This document shows, piece by piece, positions 38,678 through 48,000 of a DNA stretch of 64,000 nt. Origin of the DNA: Clostridia bacterium (GTDB lineage: Bacteria > Bacillota > Clostridia > Christensenellales > Aristaeellaceae); contig JAGBEX010000014.1 in NCBI GenBank assembly GCA_017936765.1, positions 372,001 to 436,000 of the forward strand, in the 5' to 3' direction. The notes beneath the pieces are model-generated. The model did no database searches. It was given only the letters and a program-made list of their open reading frames with translations, and was not told the DNA's origin. The position numbers were made by a program, and so were the translations under genes. Numbering within the stretch: position 1 is the first letter of the stretch; each line of letters begins with the position of its first letter.

Positions 38678-39727
38678 ATGTGGGAAAATGAACATCTGAT
38701 CGATCTTAAAAATATCAGCAAGGAATACGATGGCGTTAAGGTGCTGAAGGATATCAACCTGTACATCCGCAAAAAGGAATTCGTGACCCTGCTGGGTCCC
38801 TCCGGCTGCGGCAAAACCACCACGCTGCGCATCATCGGCGGCTTCGAGACCCCCACCAGCGGCGAATTGCTGTTTGAGGGCAAGGAGATCTCCCACATCC
38901 CGCCCTACAAGCGCCGCGTGAACACCGTGTTCCAGAAATACGCTCTCTTCCCCCATCTGAACGTTCACGATAACATCGCCTTCGGCCTGAAGCTGAAGAA
39001 GATGTCCAAGAAGGAGATCGACACCAAGGTGGACGCCATGCTGGATCTGGTGAACCTGCAGGGCTATGGCAAGCGCCATGTGGACGCCCTCTCCGGCGGC
39101 CAGCAGCAGCGTGTGGCCATTGCTCGCAGCCTGGTGAACGAGCCTGAGGTGCTGCTCCTGGACGAACCCCTGGGCGCGCTGGACCTCAAGCTGCGCAAGG
39201 AGATGCAGCTGGAGCTGAAGAATATGCAGCAGCGCCTGGGCATCACCTTCCTCTACGTGACCCACGACCAGGAGGAAGCCCTCACCATGAGCGACACCAT
39301 CGTGGTCATGCGGGACGGCAACATCCTGCAAATCGGCGATCCCAAGCGCATCTACGACGAGCCTGCCAATGCCTTCGTGGCCGATTTCATCGGCGAGAGC
39401 AATATCCTCAGGGGTACCATGCTCCGCGACGAGCTGGTGGAGTTCGCCGGTGGCCGCTTCCCCTGCGTGGACTTCGGCTTTGGCGAGAACGCCCCGGTGG
39501 ACGTGGTCATCCGCCCCGAGGACATTATGCTGGTGGGCGAAGACGTGGGCCAGCTGGTGGGCACCATCCAGAGCGTGCTGTTCAAGGGCGTCCATTATGA
39601 AATGATGATCGACTGCGGCGAGTATACCTTCAAGGTACACTCCACCTCCATGCAGCCCCAAGGCAGCCGGGTGGGTCTGAACATCGTTCCCTTTAACATG
39701 CACATCATGAAGCCCATGGAGGTGTAA
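38678..39727 (+). CDS. potA: Spermidine/putrescine ABC transporter, ATPase PotA
   Basis: A 349-residue ABC ATPase of the polyamine/Fe/thiamine (MOI-type) group. Walker [11 protein letters not shown]-loop, signature LSGGQQQR, Walker [13 protein letters not shown]-loop YVTHDQEEA, then a C-terminal TOBE domain ([11 protein letters not shown]) typical of PotA. It heads the transporter genes and lies 33 bases after the regulator gene. The two permeases and the binding protein follow. Confidence 0.95.
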   Translation: MWENEHLIDLKNISKEYDGVKVLKDINLYIRKKEFVTLLGPSGCGKTTTLRIIGGFETPTSGELLFEGKEISHIPPYKRRVNTVFQKYALFPHLNVHDNIAFGLKLKKMSKKEIDTKVDAMLDLVNLQGYGKRHVDALSGGQQQRVAIARSLVNEPEVLLLDEPLGALDLKLRKEMQLELKNMQQRLGITFLYVTHDQEEALTMSDTIVVMRDGNILQIGDPKRIYDEPANAFVADFIGESNILRGTMLRDELVEFAGGRFPCVDFGFGENAPVDVVIRPEDIMLVGEDVGQLVGTIQSVLFKGVHYEMMIDCGEYTFKVHSTSMQPQGSRVGLNIVPFNMHIMKPMEV

Positions 39728-39731
39728 CGCC

Positions 39732-40724
39732 ATGCGCTATGATATGAGCCTGCCCTGGTGGGCATGGGCGGTGATGGGCGCAGGCTTGGTGGCCTTCATC
39801 GCCATGGTGGGCGTATCCATCCGCCGCAACAGCGGCATCAAGCGCTCCCTCTTCGCCTCCCCCTATACCCTGTGGATGATCATCTTCACCGTTGTGCCGG
39901 TGATCCTCATCGGCTACTATGCCTTCACCGATGCCTCCGGCGCTTTCACGCTTGATAATTTCCGCAACTTCTGGGACAGCAACTACGAGTCCAACAAGGT
40001 CATCCTCGATGTCATGGGCGACGCAGGCGCTGCCTACATCACCCGCGGCACCGTGAACGTGGATACCCTGGTCTACTCCCTGTGGATGGCCTTCCTCTGC
40101 ACGGTGATCTGCCTGATGCTGGGCTATCCCGCCGCCCTGTTCATGGCAGACCGCAACATGAAGCTGGGTTCCAGCCTGGTGGTGCTGTTCATCATTCCCA
40201 TGTGGATGAACTTCCTCCTGCGCACCATTGCCTGGATGAGCCTCCTGGAGGATTCCGGCCTGATCAACACCTGCCTGAAGTGGCTTGGCTTTGAGGGCGT
40301 ACAGCTGATGTACAACTCCCAAGCCGTGCTGCTGGGCATGGTCTACAACTTCCTGCCCTTCATGGTCTTCCCCATCTACACGGTGCTGTCCAAGATGGAT
40401 CACCGCCTCTCAGAGGCCGCTGCCGACCTGGGCTGCAACAGTTTCAAGACCCTGTATAAGGTCACGCTGCCCCTGTCCATCCCCGGCATCGTCAGCGGCA
40501 TCACCATGGTGTTCATGCCCTCTGTGACCACCTTCTTCATCCCCCGCGTGCTGGGCGGCGGCAACACCATGATGTTCGGCGACCTGATCGAATCCAAGTT
40601 CCTCACGGAGGGCAACTGGAATGTAGGCTCCGCGCTGTCCCTGATCATGATGGTGCTGATCCTCATCAGCCTGTCCATCCTCCGCAAAGCCGATCCCAAT
40701 AACGATGGAGGTGGCATTGCATGA
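39732..40724 (+). CDS. potB: Polyamine ABC transporter permease PotB
   Basis: A 330-residue permease with six core membrane segments. The EAA loop is LSEAAADLGCNSFKTLYKVTLPLSIPGI. The N-terminus carries an additional hydrophobic segment (WWAWAVMGAGLVAFIAMVGVS) ahead of the usual first helix, so the protein is longer than the common 275-290 residues. An inserted periplasmic loop (~75-105) is also seen. It overlaps potC by four bases (ATGA). Confidence 0.92.
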   Translation: MRYDMSLPWWAWAVMGAGLVAFIAMVGVSIRRNSGIKRSLFASPYTLWMIIFTVVPVILIGYYAFTDASGAFTLDNFRNFWDSNYESNKVILDVMGDAGAAYITRGTVNVDTLVYSLWMAFLCTVICLMLGYPAALFMADRNMKLGSSLVVLFIIPMWMNFLLRTIAWMSLLEDSGLINTCLKWLGFEGVQLMYNSQAVLLGMVYNFLPFMVFPIYTVLSKMDHRLSEAAADLGCNSFKTLYKVTLPLSIPGIVSGITMVFMPSVTTFFIPRVLGGGNTMMFGDLIESKFLTEGNWNVGSALSLIMMVLILISLSILRKADPNNDGGGIA

Positions 40725-41488
40725 TCAAGTTCCTCAAGCGGTGCTATCTGGGCATCGTGCTGGTTTTCCTCTATGTGCCGATCCTGGTTCTGATCGTGCA
40801 GAGCTTCAACGCCGGCAAATCCCGTGCCAAGTGGGAGGGCTTCTCCCTGCGCTGGTATGCCGAACTGTTCCAGGATGAACGCATCCTGAACGCCCTGTAC
40901 GTTACCCTGTCCATCGCTGTGCTGGCCATGATCGTCTCCACCATCCTCGGCACCCTGGCGGCCATTGGCATCCACGCCATGCGCAAGCGTCCCCAGGCGC
41001 TGATGATGACCCTGACCAACCTGCCCAACACCATGCCGGACATCGTGACCGGTATCTCCCTGATGCTTCTGTTCATCTTCACCAAGGTGGATCGCGGCTA
41101 CATGACCATGCTGCTGGCGCACATCACCTTTGACACACCCTATGTGATCCTATCGGTGCTGCCAAAGCTGAAGCAGATGAACAAGCACTGCTACGAGGCG
41201 GCGCTGGACCTGGGTGCAACGCCCATGTACGCCCTCTTCCACGTCACCATTCCCCAATGCAAGCAGGGCATCATCACCGGCGCCATGCTGGCCTTCACCC
41301 TCTCGCTGGACGATTTCACCATCAGTTACTTCACCACCTCTCCCCTGGTGCAGAATCTCTCCACGCTGATCTACTCCTCTGCCAGAAAGGGCATTGACCC
41401 CTCTCTGAACGCCCTCTCCGCGCTGATGTTCATGGCGCTTTTGATCCTGCTGCTTATCGTCAACCGCCGCACCGCAAGCGCCGATTGA
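40721..41488 (+). CDS. potC: Polyamine ABC transporter permease PotC
   Basis: A 255-residue permease of normal length with six membrane segments. The EAA motif is CYEAALDLGATPMYALFHVTIPQCKQGI, and the C-terminal LDDFTISYFTTSP segment is the PotC hallmark. GGAGGTGGC precedes ATG 40721. Confidence 0.94.
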   Translation: MIKFLKRCYLGIVLVFLYVPILVLIVQSFNAGKSRAKWEGFSLRWYAELFQDERILNALYVTLSIAVLAMIVSTILGTLAAIGIHAMRKRPQALMMTLTNLPNTMPDIVTGISLMLLFIFTKVDRGYMTMLLAHITFDTPYVILSVLPKLKQMNKHCYEAALDLGATPMYALFHVTIPQCKQGIITGAMLAFTLSLDDFTISYFTTSPLVQNLSTLIYSSARKGIDPSLNALSALMFMALLILLLIVNRRTASAD

Positions 41489-41541
41489 CGAAGCGATAGT
41501 TCCCCCCCATCTACAAAACTTGTTCTTGGAGGTATTCAAAC

Positions 41542-42582
41542 ATGAAAAAGCTGCTCTCCGTTTTCCTGCTGCTGGCCCTGCTGCTCTCCGCCGTTCCCGC
41601 CGGAGCCGAGGGCGTGGTGAACGTCTACAACTGGGAAGATTACATTGATCCCGCTGCCATTACCCTGTTTGAGCAGGAGACCGGCATCGACGTCAACTAT
41701 ATGTGCTTCACCACCGTGGAGGATATGATCGTTCAGGTGGAAGCCAACCCCGGCGCCTTCGACGTGTGCTTCCCCTCCGACTACATCATCGAGCGCATGA
41801 TCGCCAACGATATGCTGGCGGAGATTGACTATGCCAATGTTCCCAATGCGGTGCAGACCATCGATTACCTCCGCAAGCCCGACTACGACCCCGATGAGAA
41901 ATACTCTGTGCCTTATATGTGGGGTACCGTGGGCATTCTCTACAACAAGACTATGATCCCCGATCCTGAAAAGTCCTGGGCCACCCTGTGGAACACCGAG
42001 TATCAGAACCAGGTCTTCATGCTGGATTCCATTCGCGACAGCATGGGCATCACCCTCAAATCCCTGGGTTTCAGCATGAACACCCACGAGATTCCCGCCA
42101 TCATGCAGGCCAAGCAGAAGCTCATCGACCAGAAGCAGAGCGGCGTGGTGAAGGCCTATCAGGTGGACGAGACCAAGGACAAGATGGTGGCTGGCGAGGC
42201 TGCGCTGGCGCTGATGTGGTCCGGCGACGCCATGTATGCCATCGACCTGAACGAGGACCTTGACTACTTCGTTCCCGTAGAAGGCTCCAATGTGTGGGTG
42301 GACGGCGCTGTGATCCCCAAGACCGCCAAGAACAAGGAGAACGCCGAGAAGTTCATCAACTTCCTCTGCCGCCCCGATGTGGCCAAGATGAACTGCGAGT
42401 ACATCTGCTACTCCTCCCCCAACCAGGGTGCCATCGACCTGATGGGCGAAGAGTACACCGGCAACCATGTGCAGAACCCTGACCTGGAGCTGCTGGAGAA
42501 GTGCGAGTTCTTCCACGATATCGAACCCAGCTTCCTGAGCATCTACGAAGCCATGTGGATGGAAGTCAAGAACGCCAAGTAA
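41542..42582 (+). CDS. potD: Polyamine-binding protein PotD
   Basis: A 346-residue periplasmic-type binding protein. VVNVYNWEDYIDPAAITLFEQETGI is the standard PotD start, with VPYMWGTVGILYN and ALALMWSGDAMYA further in. The signal peptide (MKKLLSVFLLLALLLSAVPAGAEG) ends with a signal-peptidase I-like AGA site and has no lipobox cysteine, which is unusual for a Firmicute binding protein, since these are normally lipid-anchored. TTGGAGG stands before ATG 41542. The gene is 53 bases after potC and closes the operon. Confidence 0.94.
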   Translation: MKKLLSVFLLLALLLSAVPAGAEGVVNVYNWEDYIDPAAITLFEQETGIDVNYMCFTTVEDMIVQVEANPGAFDVCFPSDYIIERMIANDMLAEIDYANVPNAVQTIDYLRKPDYDPDEKYSVPYMWGTVGILYNKTMIPDPEKSWATLWNTEYQNQVFMLDSIRDSMGITLKSLGFSMNTHEIPAIMQAKQKLIDQKQSGVVKAYQVDETKDKMVAGEAALALMWSGDAMYAIDLNEDLDYFVPVEGSNVWVDGAVIPKTAKNKENAEKFINFLCRPDVAKMNCEYICYSSPNQGAIDLMGEEYTGNHVQNPDLELLEKCEFFHDIEPSFLSIYEAMWMEVKNAK

Positions 42583-42602
42583 TTCACCCCAAAAAACAAA
42601 CG

Positions 42603-42640
42603 CGACCCGCTGAAGCATCGCTCCAGCGGGTCGTTTTTTT
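42603..42640. terminator. Terminator of potABCD
   Basis: Arms CGACCCGCTG / CAGCGGGTCG followed by a run of T; the convergent HTH gene ends at its edge. Confidence 0.9.
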
Positions 42641-44123
42641 ATCCCAACATCTGAATAAAGTGATCCAGCAGCGCCATGGTATCCTGATAGGACAACACGT
42701 GGCTGGTGAGCATATCCTTCATAAAGAAATCCTTGAAGGTCTCATTCAGCTCCGGATGGTTGACCAGCGCCTCGTTGTGGCTGCGTTCCAGGTCGTAGGA
42801 GGTGTCAGCCTGCATGAACATGACGCCCTTGCCCTCATAGAGGGTGATCTCCGCCTGCATTTCCGCTTCATCGTTTTTCAGGAAATACACCCAGAAATAT
42901 GGGTTGTGCGCCGCCTGCTCCCGCAGGTTCAGCAGAATGGCCTTGCGCTCTGCCGGCGTGTAAGGACGGATGGCAAAGAAGTGGTCGCTCTGCTTGCCGG
43001 TACGCACGAAGCGCTCCATGGCCTTGGCCGAGAAGATGGTGTGGGTCACCTTCTTCTTTTTGAAGAAATTGTTGAACCGCTTCAGCTGAACATTATACAG
43101 CGCCGAAACCAGCTGATGCATATCCTGCTCCTCGGTCATGTTGGACTGGGTGAAGCCATCCAGCACGGGCGAAAGCAGAATATCCGGATGAATGTAGTTG
43201 ATCGGCACATCCGGCTTCAGGGACATAATGGCGCAGTTGTGTTCCAGCAGCCGGTATTGCTCCGTGTAGCGCAGGTAGTCCTGGGCATCATGAGCAATGT
43301 CAGCAAAATTGCTTTTCACGGAGTGCATCTGGGGCATACAGTCCTTCACCACGCCATCCAGCATACCAATCAACTGATGATCCAGCATACCGCTGCAAAT
43401 GATGTGCTGCTTGTCCAGCATCACCATCTGCTCATAGCGTTCATTGCCCTGGGCGTCCCGCAGATGGATCAACACCGTATTGGCACGCAGCAGCGCCTCG
43501 GTTTCCTGGGGACCGCTGCCTGGCGTCATCATGTAGGCATTGTACCAGTCTTCATACAGGATGGACTGGGTGGCCATCATGTTGCGCACCACCTCGCCCT
43601 TTCCGGCAAAAAAGTAGTGCGTCACGCTCACCTGGCAGCGCTTGGCCGCAGCGCGCAGCTCATCAGCCAGGGTACGGATAAAGCCAGCATTGCAGCAGTT
43701 GAACATGGTCAATTTCAAGCTCGCGCCGCGGGTCAGCTCCTTCAGCACAGCGTAAAGGGGCTTCTGCTGGACGTTGCCATCAGCGCCACGCATAAAGCAG
43801 GTAAACATCCCCGCCTCCGGCGGCGGCGCGCTGAGCAGCTCGCGGATCGCCCGATGGCTGACATAAGTATCCACACCCAGGCGGCTGATCTCCAGCGATT
43901 CCTCCAGCCGCGCCCATTCGCAGGGTGTCAGCTTCAGGCAGCCGCTGGCCTTCAGGTCGTTAAAGAAGCTCTGCTCCACATCGCTGCTGGTCTGGTCGTT
44001 CAATATGCGATAAAGGCTGTTGCGGCTCTTGAACCCCACCGCCCGTGCCAGCTCTGTGGTGGAAATACCCCGCTCGTCCAGCAAGCGGGTCATATGCTCT
44101 GCAAATCGTTCGTATTGTTTCAT
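42639..44123 (-). CDS. HTH protein with a large uncharacterised C-terminal domain
   Basis: A 494-residue protein. Residues ~1-55 form an XRE-like helix-turn-helix (RFAEHMTRLLDERGISTTELARAVGFKSRNSLYRILND). The remaining ~430 residues are soluble, with no recognised domain; they contain segments such as LKLTMFNCCNAGFIRTLADELR and FAIRPYTPAERKAILLNLREQAAHNPYFWVYFL. It could be an effector-sensing regulator, since such long C-termini occur in orphan regulators of Clostridia. ATG 44123 has AAAGAGG nine bases upstream. It is convergent with potABCD and transcribed from its own promoter at 44153-44182. Confidence 0.75.
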   Translation of the reverse strand: MKQYERFAEHMTRLLDERGISTTELARAVGFKSRNSLYRILNDQTSSDVEQSFFNDLKASGCLKLTPCEWARLEESLEISRLGVDTYVSHRAIRELLSAPPPEAGMFTCFMRGADGNVQQKPLYAVLKELTRGASLKLTMFNCCNAGFIRTLADELRAAAKRCQVSVTHYFFAGKGEVVRNMMATQSILYEDWYNAYMMTPGSGPQETEALLRANTVLIHLRDAQGNERYEQMVMLDKQHIICSGMLDHQLIGMLDGVVKDCMPQMHSVKSNFADIAHDAQDYLRYTEQYRLLEHNCAIMSLKPDVPINYIHPDILLSPVLDGFTQSNMTEEQDMHQLVSALYNVQLKRFNNFFKKKKVTHTIFSAKAMERFVRTGKQSDHFFAIRPYTPAERKAILLNLREQAAHNPYFWVYFLKNDEAEMQAEITLYEGKGVMFMQADTSYDLERSHNEALVNHPELNETFKDFFMKDMLTSHVLSYQDTMALLDHFIQMLG

Positions 44124-44152
44124 TCGCACCATCCTCTTTACGCGAATGATTC

Positions 44153-44182
44153 ATTATACCATGTAACAAATTGCATTTTCAA
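44153..44182 (-). promoter_or_regulatory. sigma-A promoter of the HTH gene
   Basis: On the minus strand, TTGAAA (44177-44182), 18 bases, TATAAT (44153-44158). Two TGTAACA copies lie nearby (44162-44168 and 44220-44226), possibly binding sites. Confidence 0.65.
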
Positions 44183-44227
44183 GGAAAAATATGGCAATAA
44201 ACAAAGTGTCACAAAATAATGTAACAC

Positions 44228-44881
44228 TCACTCCCCCATCATGCTGCGCAGCTTTTCAGCCACGGCCAGGCCCAATGCGCGGTGTCCCTCCGGCTCCATG
44301 TGAATGCAGTCGATGTCCGAGGGCTGAGCAATGGTCTGGGCATCCAGCATCTCCACGCCCATGCCTGCGCACAGCTCTGCAAACAGCTTGGGGAACTTGG
44401 CCGCCTCATCATGCTTGCCAGCCAGGTCATCATTCACATTCCTGTTCACCAGGTCAGCACCGATGGCAATGGGCGAGATCACCAGGATCTTCGGCCCATT
44501 GCGGAACACGTGTTCACCCCAAGGGTTCAGCTGATCCACGTGCTGGGCATAGCTCACCAGTCGCCCAACGCCCTGCGCCGCGTGCCACGCCGGGTGATAC
44601 TTCACGTTATTCGTCCCCAGGCAGATCACCAGGGCATCCAACGGCTTCTGGCTATCCAGCGCCGTGGCAAAGGTATCCTTGCCATTGGTGTTCACATCCC
44701 CCTTGAAGGGCGAATCAAACATACTCATGCGGCCATTCAGGCCATCCTCATGCACACGCCAGTCAGCACCCAGCGCATCCGCCAGTACCCCCGTCCACCG
44801 GGTATGCTCATCATACCGCTTGCCAGACCCCGGAATAAAACCCCAGGTATTCGAATCCCCAAAACAAAGAACGTGCTTCAT
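44228..44881 (-). CDS. SGNH/GDSL-family hydrolase
   Basis: A 217-residue SGNH hydrolase. Block I is HVLCFGDSNTWGF (catalytic Ser), block II ENGLNGR-like (EDGLNGRMS), block III CLGTNN, and the catalytic Asp/His pair lies in DIDCIHMEPEGHRALG. The family includes aryl esterases, acetylxylan esterases and lipases; this subgroup (FGDSNTWG start, ~215 residues) is widespread, with a poorly defined role. ATG 44881 has GTGAGGTGG upstream. No signal peptide. A terminator-like hairpin lies just before it. Confidence 0.88.
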   Translation of the reverse strand: MKHVLCFGDSNTWGFIPGSGKRYDEHTRWTGVLADALGADWRVHEDGLNGRMSMFDSPFKGDVNTNGKDTFATALDSQKPLDALVICLGTNNVKYHPAWHAAQGVGRLVSYAQHVDQLNPWGEHVFRNGPKILVISPIAIGADLVNRNVNDDLAGKHDEAAKFPKLFAELCAGMGVEMLDAQTIAQPSDIDCIHMEPEGHRALGLAVAEKLRSMMGE

Positions 44882-44893
44882 GTTCCACCTCAC

Positions 44894-44950
44894 AAAAAAG
44901 CGACTTAACCCGCATTGCCGTAAAGAAAGCACCTGCATGGCCTAAGTCGC
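44894..44950 (-). terminator. Terminator-like structured leader before the SGNH gene
   Basis: On the minus strand, GCGACTTA (44943-44950) pairs with TAAGTCGC (44900-44907), followed by TTTTTT (44894-44899). The enclosed ~35 bases (GCC...GGC) could fold further. It stands 13 bases before the SGNH start codon, so it ends upstream transcription or acts as an attenuator. Confidence 0.6.
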
Positions 44951-44967
44951 CGCTTTTTCGGGAGAGC

Positions 44968-45005
44968 GCGAGAGGGGCTTTTTCTCAGAAAAAGCCGCCT
45001 CTCGC
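44968..45005. repeat. Palindromic repeat downstream of carB-dapF
   Basis: Nested arms GCGAGAGG / CCTCTCGC and GGCTTTTT / AAAAAGCC around CTCAG, with one bulged base. It has no T-run after it and resembles the dispersed intergenic palindromes elsewhere in the window. Confidence 0.65.
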
Positions 45006-45017
45006 ACCTCGCAATGA

Positions 45018-48000
45018 TTAAATTTCAATAATTCCCTCGAAGTCGGTCACAGCGTCGCCGGTGAGCCAGACCTGACCGTCCTTTTCGTAGCGGACGACCA
45101 GGGTACCACCGGGCAGCTGCACGTCGATGTCGGCATCCTGGTTGCACAGGCCGTTTTCGACGGCGGCCACAGCCACGGCGCAGGCGCCGGTACCGCAGGC
45201 AGCGGTCTCGCCAATGCCGCGCTCCCAGACACGCATCTTCACCATGCTGCGGTCGATGACCTGGGCGAAGGACACGTTCACGCGCTGCGGGAACAGCGGA
45301 TCCTTCTCAATGGCAGGGCCAACCTCGGCCAGATCAATGCGATCCACGTCCTCCACAAACATCACCACATGGGGGTTGCCCATGCTGACGCAGGTAATGG
45401 CGCGCTTCTCGCCCGCCAGGAACACCTGACGGTTCATGACCTTCTCGCCATCCAGCTTCACAGGCACCTTGGCAGGCTCAAAGGCGGGCTTGCCCATGTC
45501 CACCTGCACGGAGAACACCTCATCCTCGCGGATGAACAGCGCCGCGGTCTTCACGCCGCTGCCGGTCTCCAGGGTCATGTTGTCCTTCTGCACACGGCCG
45601 GACTCGTAGAGGTACTTGGCCACGCAGCGCATGGCGTTACCGGACACGCTGCCCTCGGAGCCATCGGCATTGAACATCCGCATCTTGGCATCGGCCTTGG
45701 TGCTGGGCGTCACCAGCACAATGCCGTCGCAGCCCACACTCTTGCGGCGGTCAGCCAGGCGAACCGCCAGGGATTCGGGGCTTTCCACCTTCTGGTCGAA
45801 GCAATCGAAGTACAGGAAGTCGTTGCCGGTGCCGCGCATCTTCACAAAGTGGAGCTTCTCGCGCTTGGTGCGCATATTGTTGATGTCCACGGTCTCCACG
45901 TTCTGCAGGCTGTAGCGGCTGGTCAGGGCCTGTGCCAGGGCGTTGGCGGTGTCCAGGCTGGTGAACAGCGGAATGCCGCGCTCCACGGCCTTGCGGCGCA
46001 TACGCACCGAGTCCAGCAGCGGGTTACGACCCTTCTTGGAGGTGGAGATCACATACTGCACCTGACCCATGGTCAGCATCTGCTCCATGGCCTCGTGCTT
46101 CACGGTGGCAGCATAGAGGCCATGCTCCAGCAGCGCCTTGGCGGTGCCAGGGGTAGCGAAGAGGTTGAAGCCCAGCTGGGCAAAGCGGCGGGCGCAGTCC
46201 ACAGCCTCGGACTTGTCCACGTCGCGGACGGACACCAGCAGGCCGCCGTTGTGGCGCATCTTGTAGCCAGCAGCCACCAGTCCCTTGTAAATGGCCTCCT
46301 GCAGGTTGGTACCCAGACCCAGCACCTCGCCGGTGGACTTCATCTCCGGACCCAGGTGGGTGTCCACGTCGGCCAGCTTTTCGAAGGAGAAGCAGGGCAC
46401 CTTCACGGCAAAGTAGGGACTCTGGCGATACAGGCCGGTGCCGTAGCCCATGTCCTGGATCTTCTCACCCAGCATGGCGCGCACAGCCAGATCCACCATG
46501 GGTACGCCGGTCACCTTGCTGATATACGGCACGGTGCGGCTGGCACGGGGGTTGGCCTCGATGACGTAAACCTCGTTGTGGTACACGATGTACTGAATGT
46601 TGATCAGGCCCACCGTACCCAGCTCCAGGGCGATGAGGCGGGTGACTTCCACCAGACGCTGCACCATGGCGCCGGTCAGGTTCCAGGCAGGATACACAGC
46701 AATGGAGTCGCCGGAGTGAACGCCGGAGCGCTCCACGTGTTCCATGATGCCGGGGATCAGCACGTTCTCGCCATCGCAAATGGCGTCGGCTTCGCACTCA
46801 ATGCCCATCAGATACTGGTCGATCAGGATGGGATTGGTGATGCCCTGGGCCAGGATGATCTTCATGTATTCCACGATATCGCTGTCCTGATAAGCGATGA
46901 TCATGTTCTGGCCGCCCAGCACGTAGGAGGGACGCACCAGCACGGGATAGCCCAGCTCGTTGGCGGCCTTCAGGGCTTCCTCGGTGGTCATGACGGTGGT
47001 ACCCTGGGGACGCTTGATGCCGTTCTTCTCCATGGCCGCGTCGAAGCGCTCGCGGTCCTCGGCAGCATCGATCATGTCCGCAGAGGTACCCATGATGCGC
47101 ACGCCAGCCTCCTGCAGGGTGCGGGTCAGCTTGATGGCCGTCTGGCCACCAAAGGCCGCCACCACGCCCACGGGCTTCTCGGTGGCAATGACGCCCATAA
47201 CGTCTTCGGGAGTCAGAGGCTCGAAGTACAGGCGGTCGGCGGTGTCAAAGTCGGTGGACACGGTCTCGGGGTTGTTGTTGATCATGACCACGTCGTAGCC
47301 GGCCTTCTTCAGCATCCATACGCAATGGACAGAAGCGTAGTCGAACTCGATGCCCTGGCCGATACGGATGGGGCCGGAACCCAGCACCACCACGCAGGGC
47401 TTCTTGTCCTTCTTGTTGATGAACTGCTCCGCCTCGTTCTCATCATCGTAGGTGGCATAGAAGTAGGGCTTCTGTGCCGGGAACTCAGCCGCGCAGGTAT
47501 CCACCATCTTGTACACGGGATCGCGGTGGAAGGGAACCTTCTCGCCGGAGAGGCGCTCGATGGCCTTGTCCGGGAAGCCCATGTGCTTGGCCTGCATATA
47601 CAGGTCGGCGTCCACATTCCCCTGCTCCAGGCGCTTTTCCATGTCCAGCAGGTTCTTGAACTTGTTCAGGAAGAACATATCGATCTTGGTGATGGCGTTG
47701 ATCTCTTCCATCGTCACACCGCGACCCATGGCCTCGTAGATGGCAAACATACGCTGGTCGGTACACTTGCCGATCAGGTCGATCAGCTCTTCCGTGGTCA
47801 GCTCGGCCATGGCCTTCATGCGCAGGGTGTCGCAGCCAATCTCCGCGCCGCGCACAGCCTTCATCAGGGCCTGCTCCACGCTGACGCCAATGGACATCAC
47901 TTCGCCGGTAGCCTTCATCTGGGTACCCAGGGTGCGCTTGCCGTAAACAAACTTATCGAAGGGCCACTTCGGCACCTTGGCCACAATGTAGTCCACCGTA

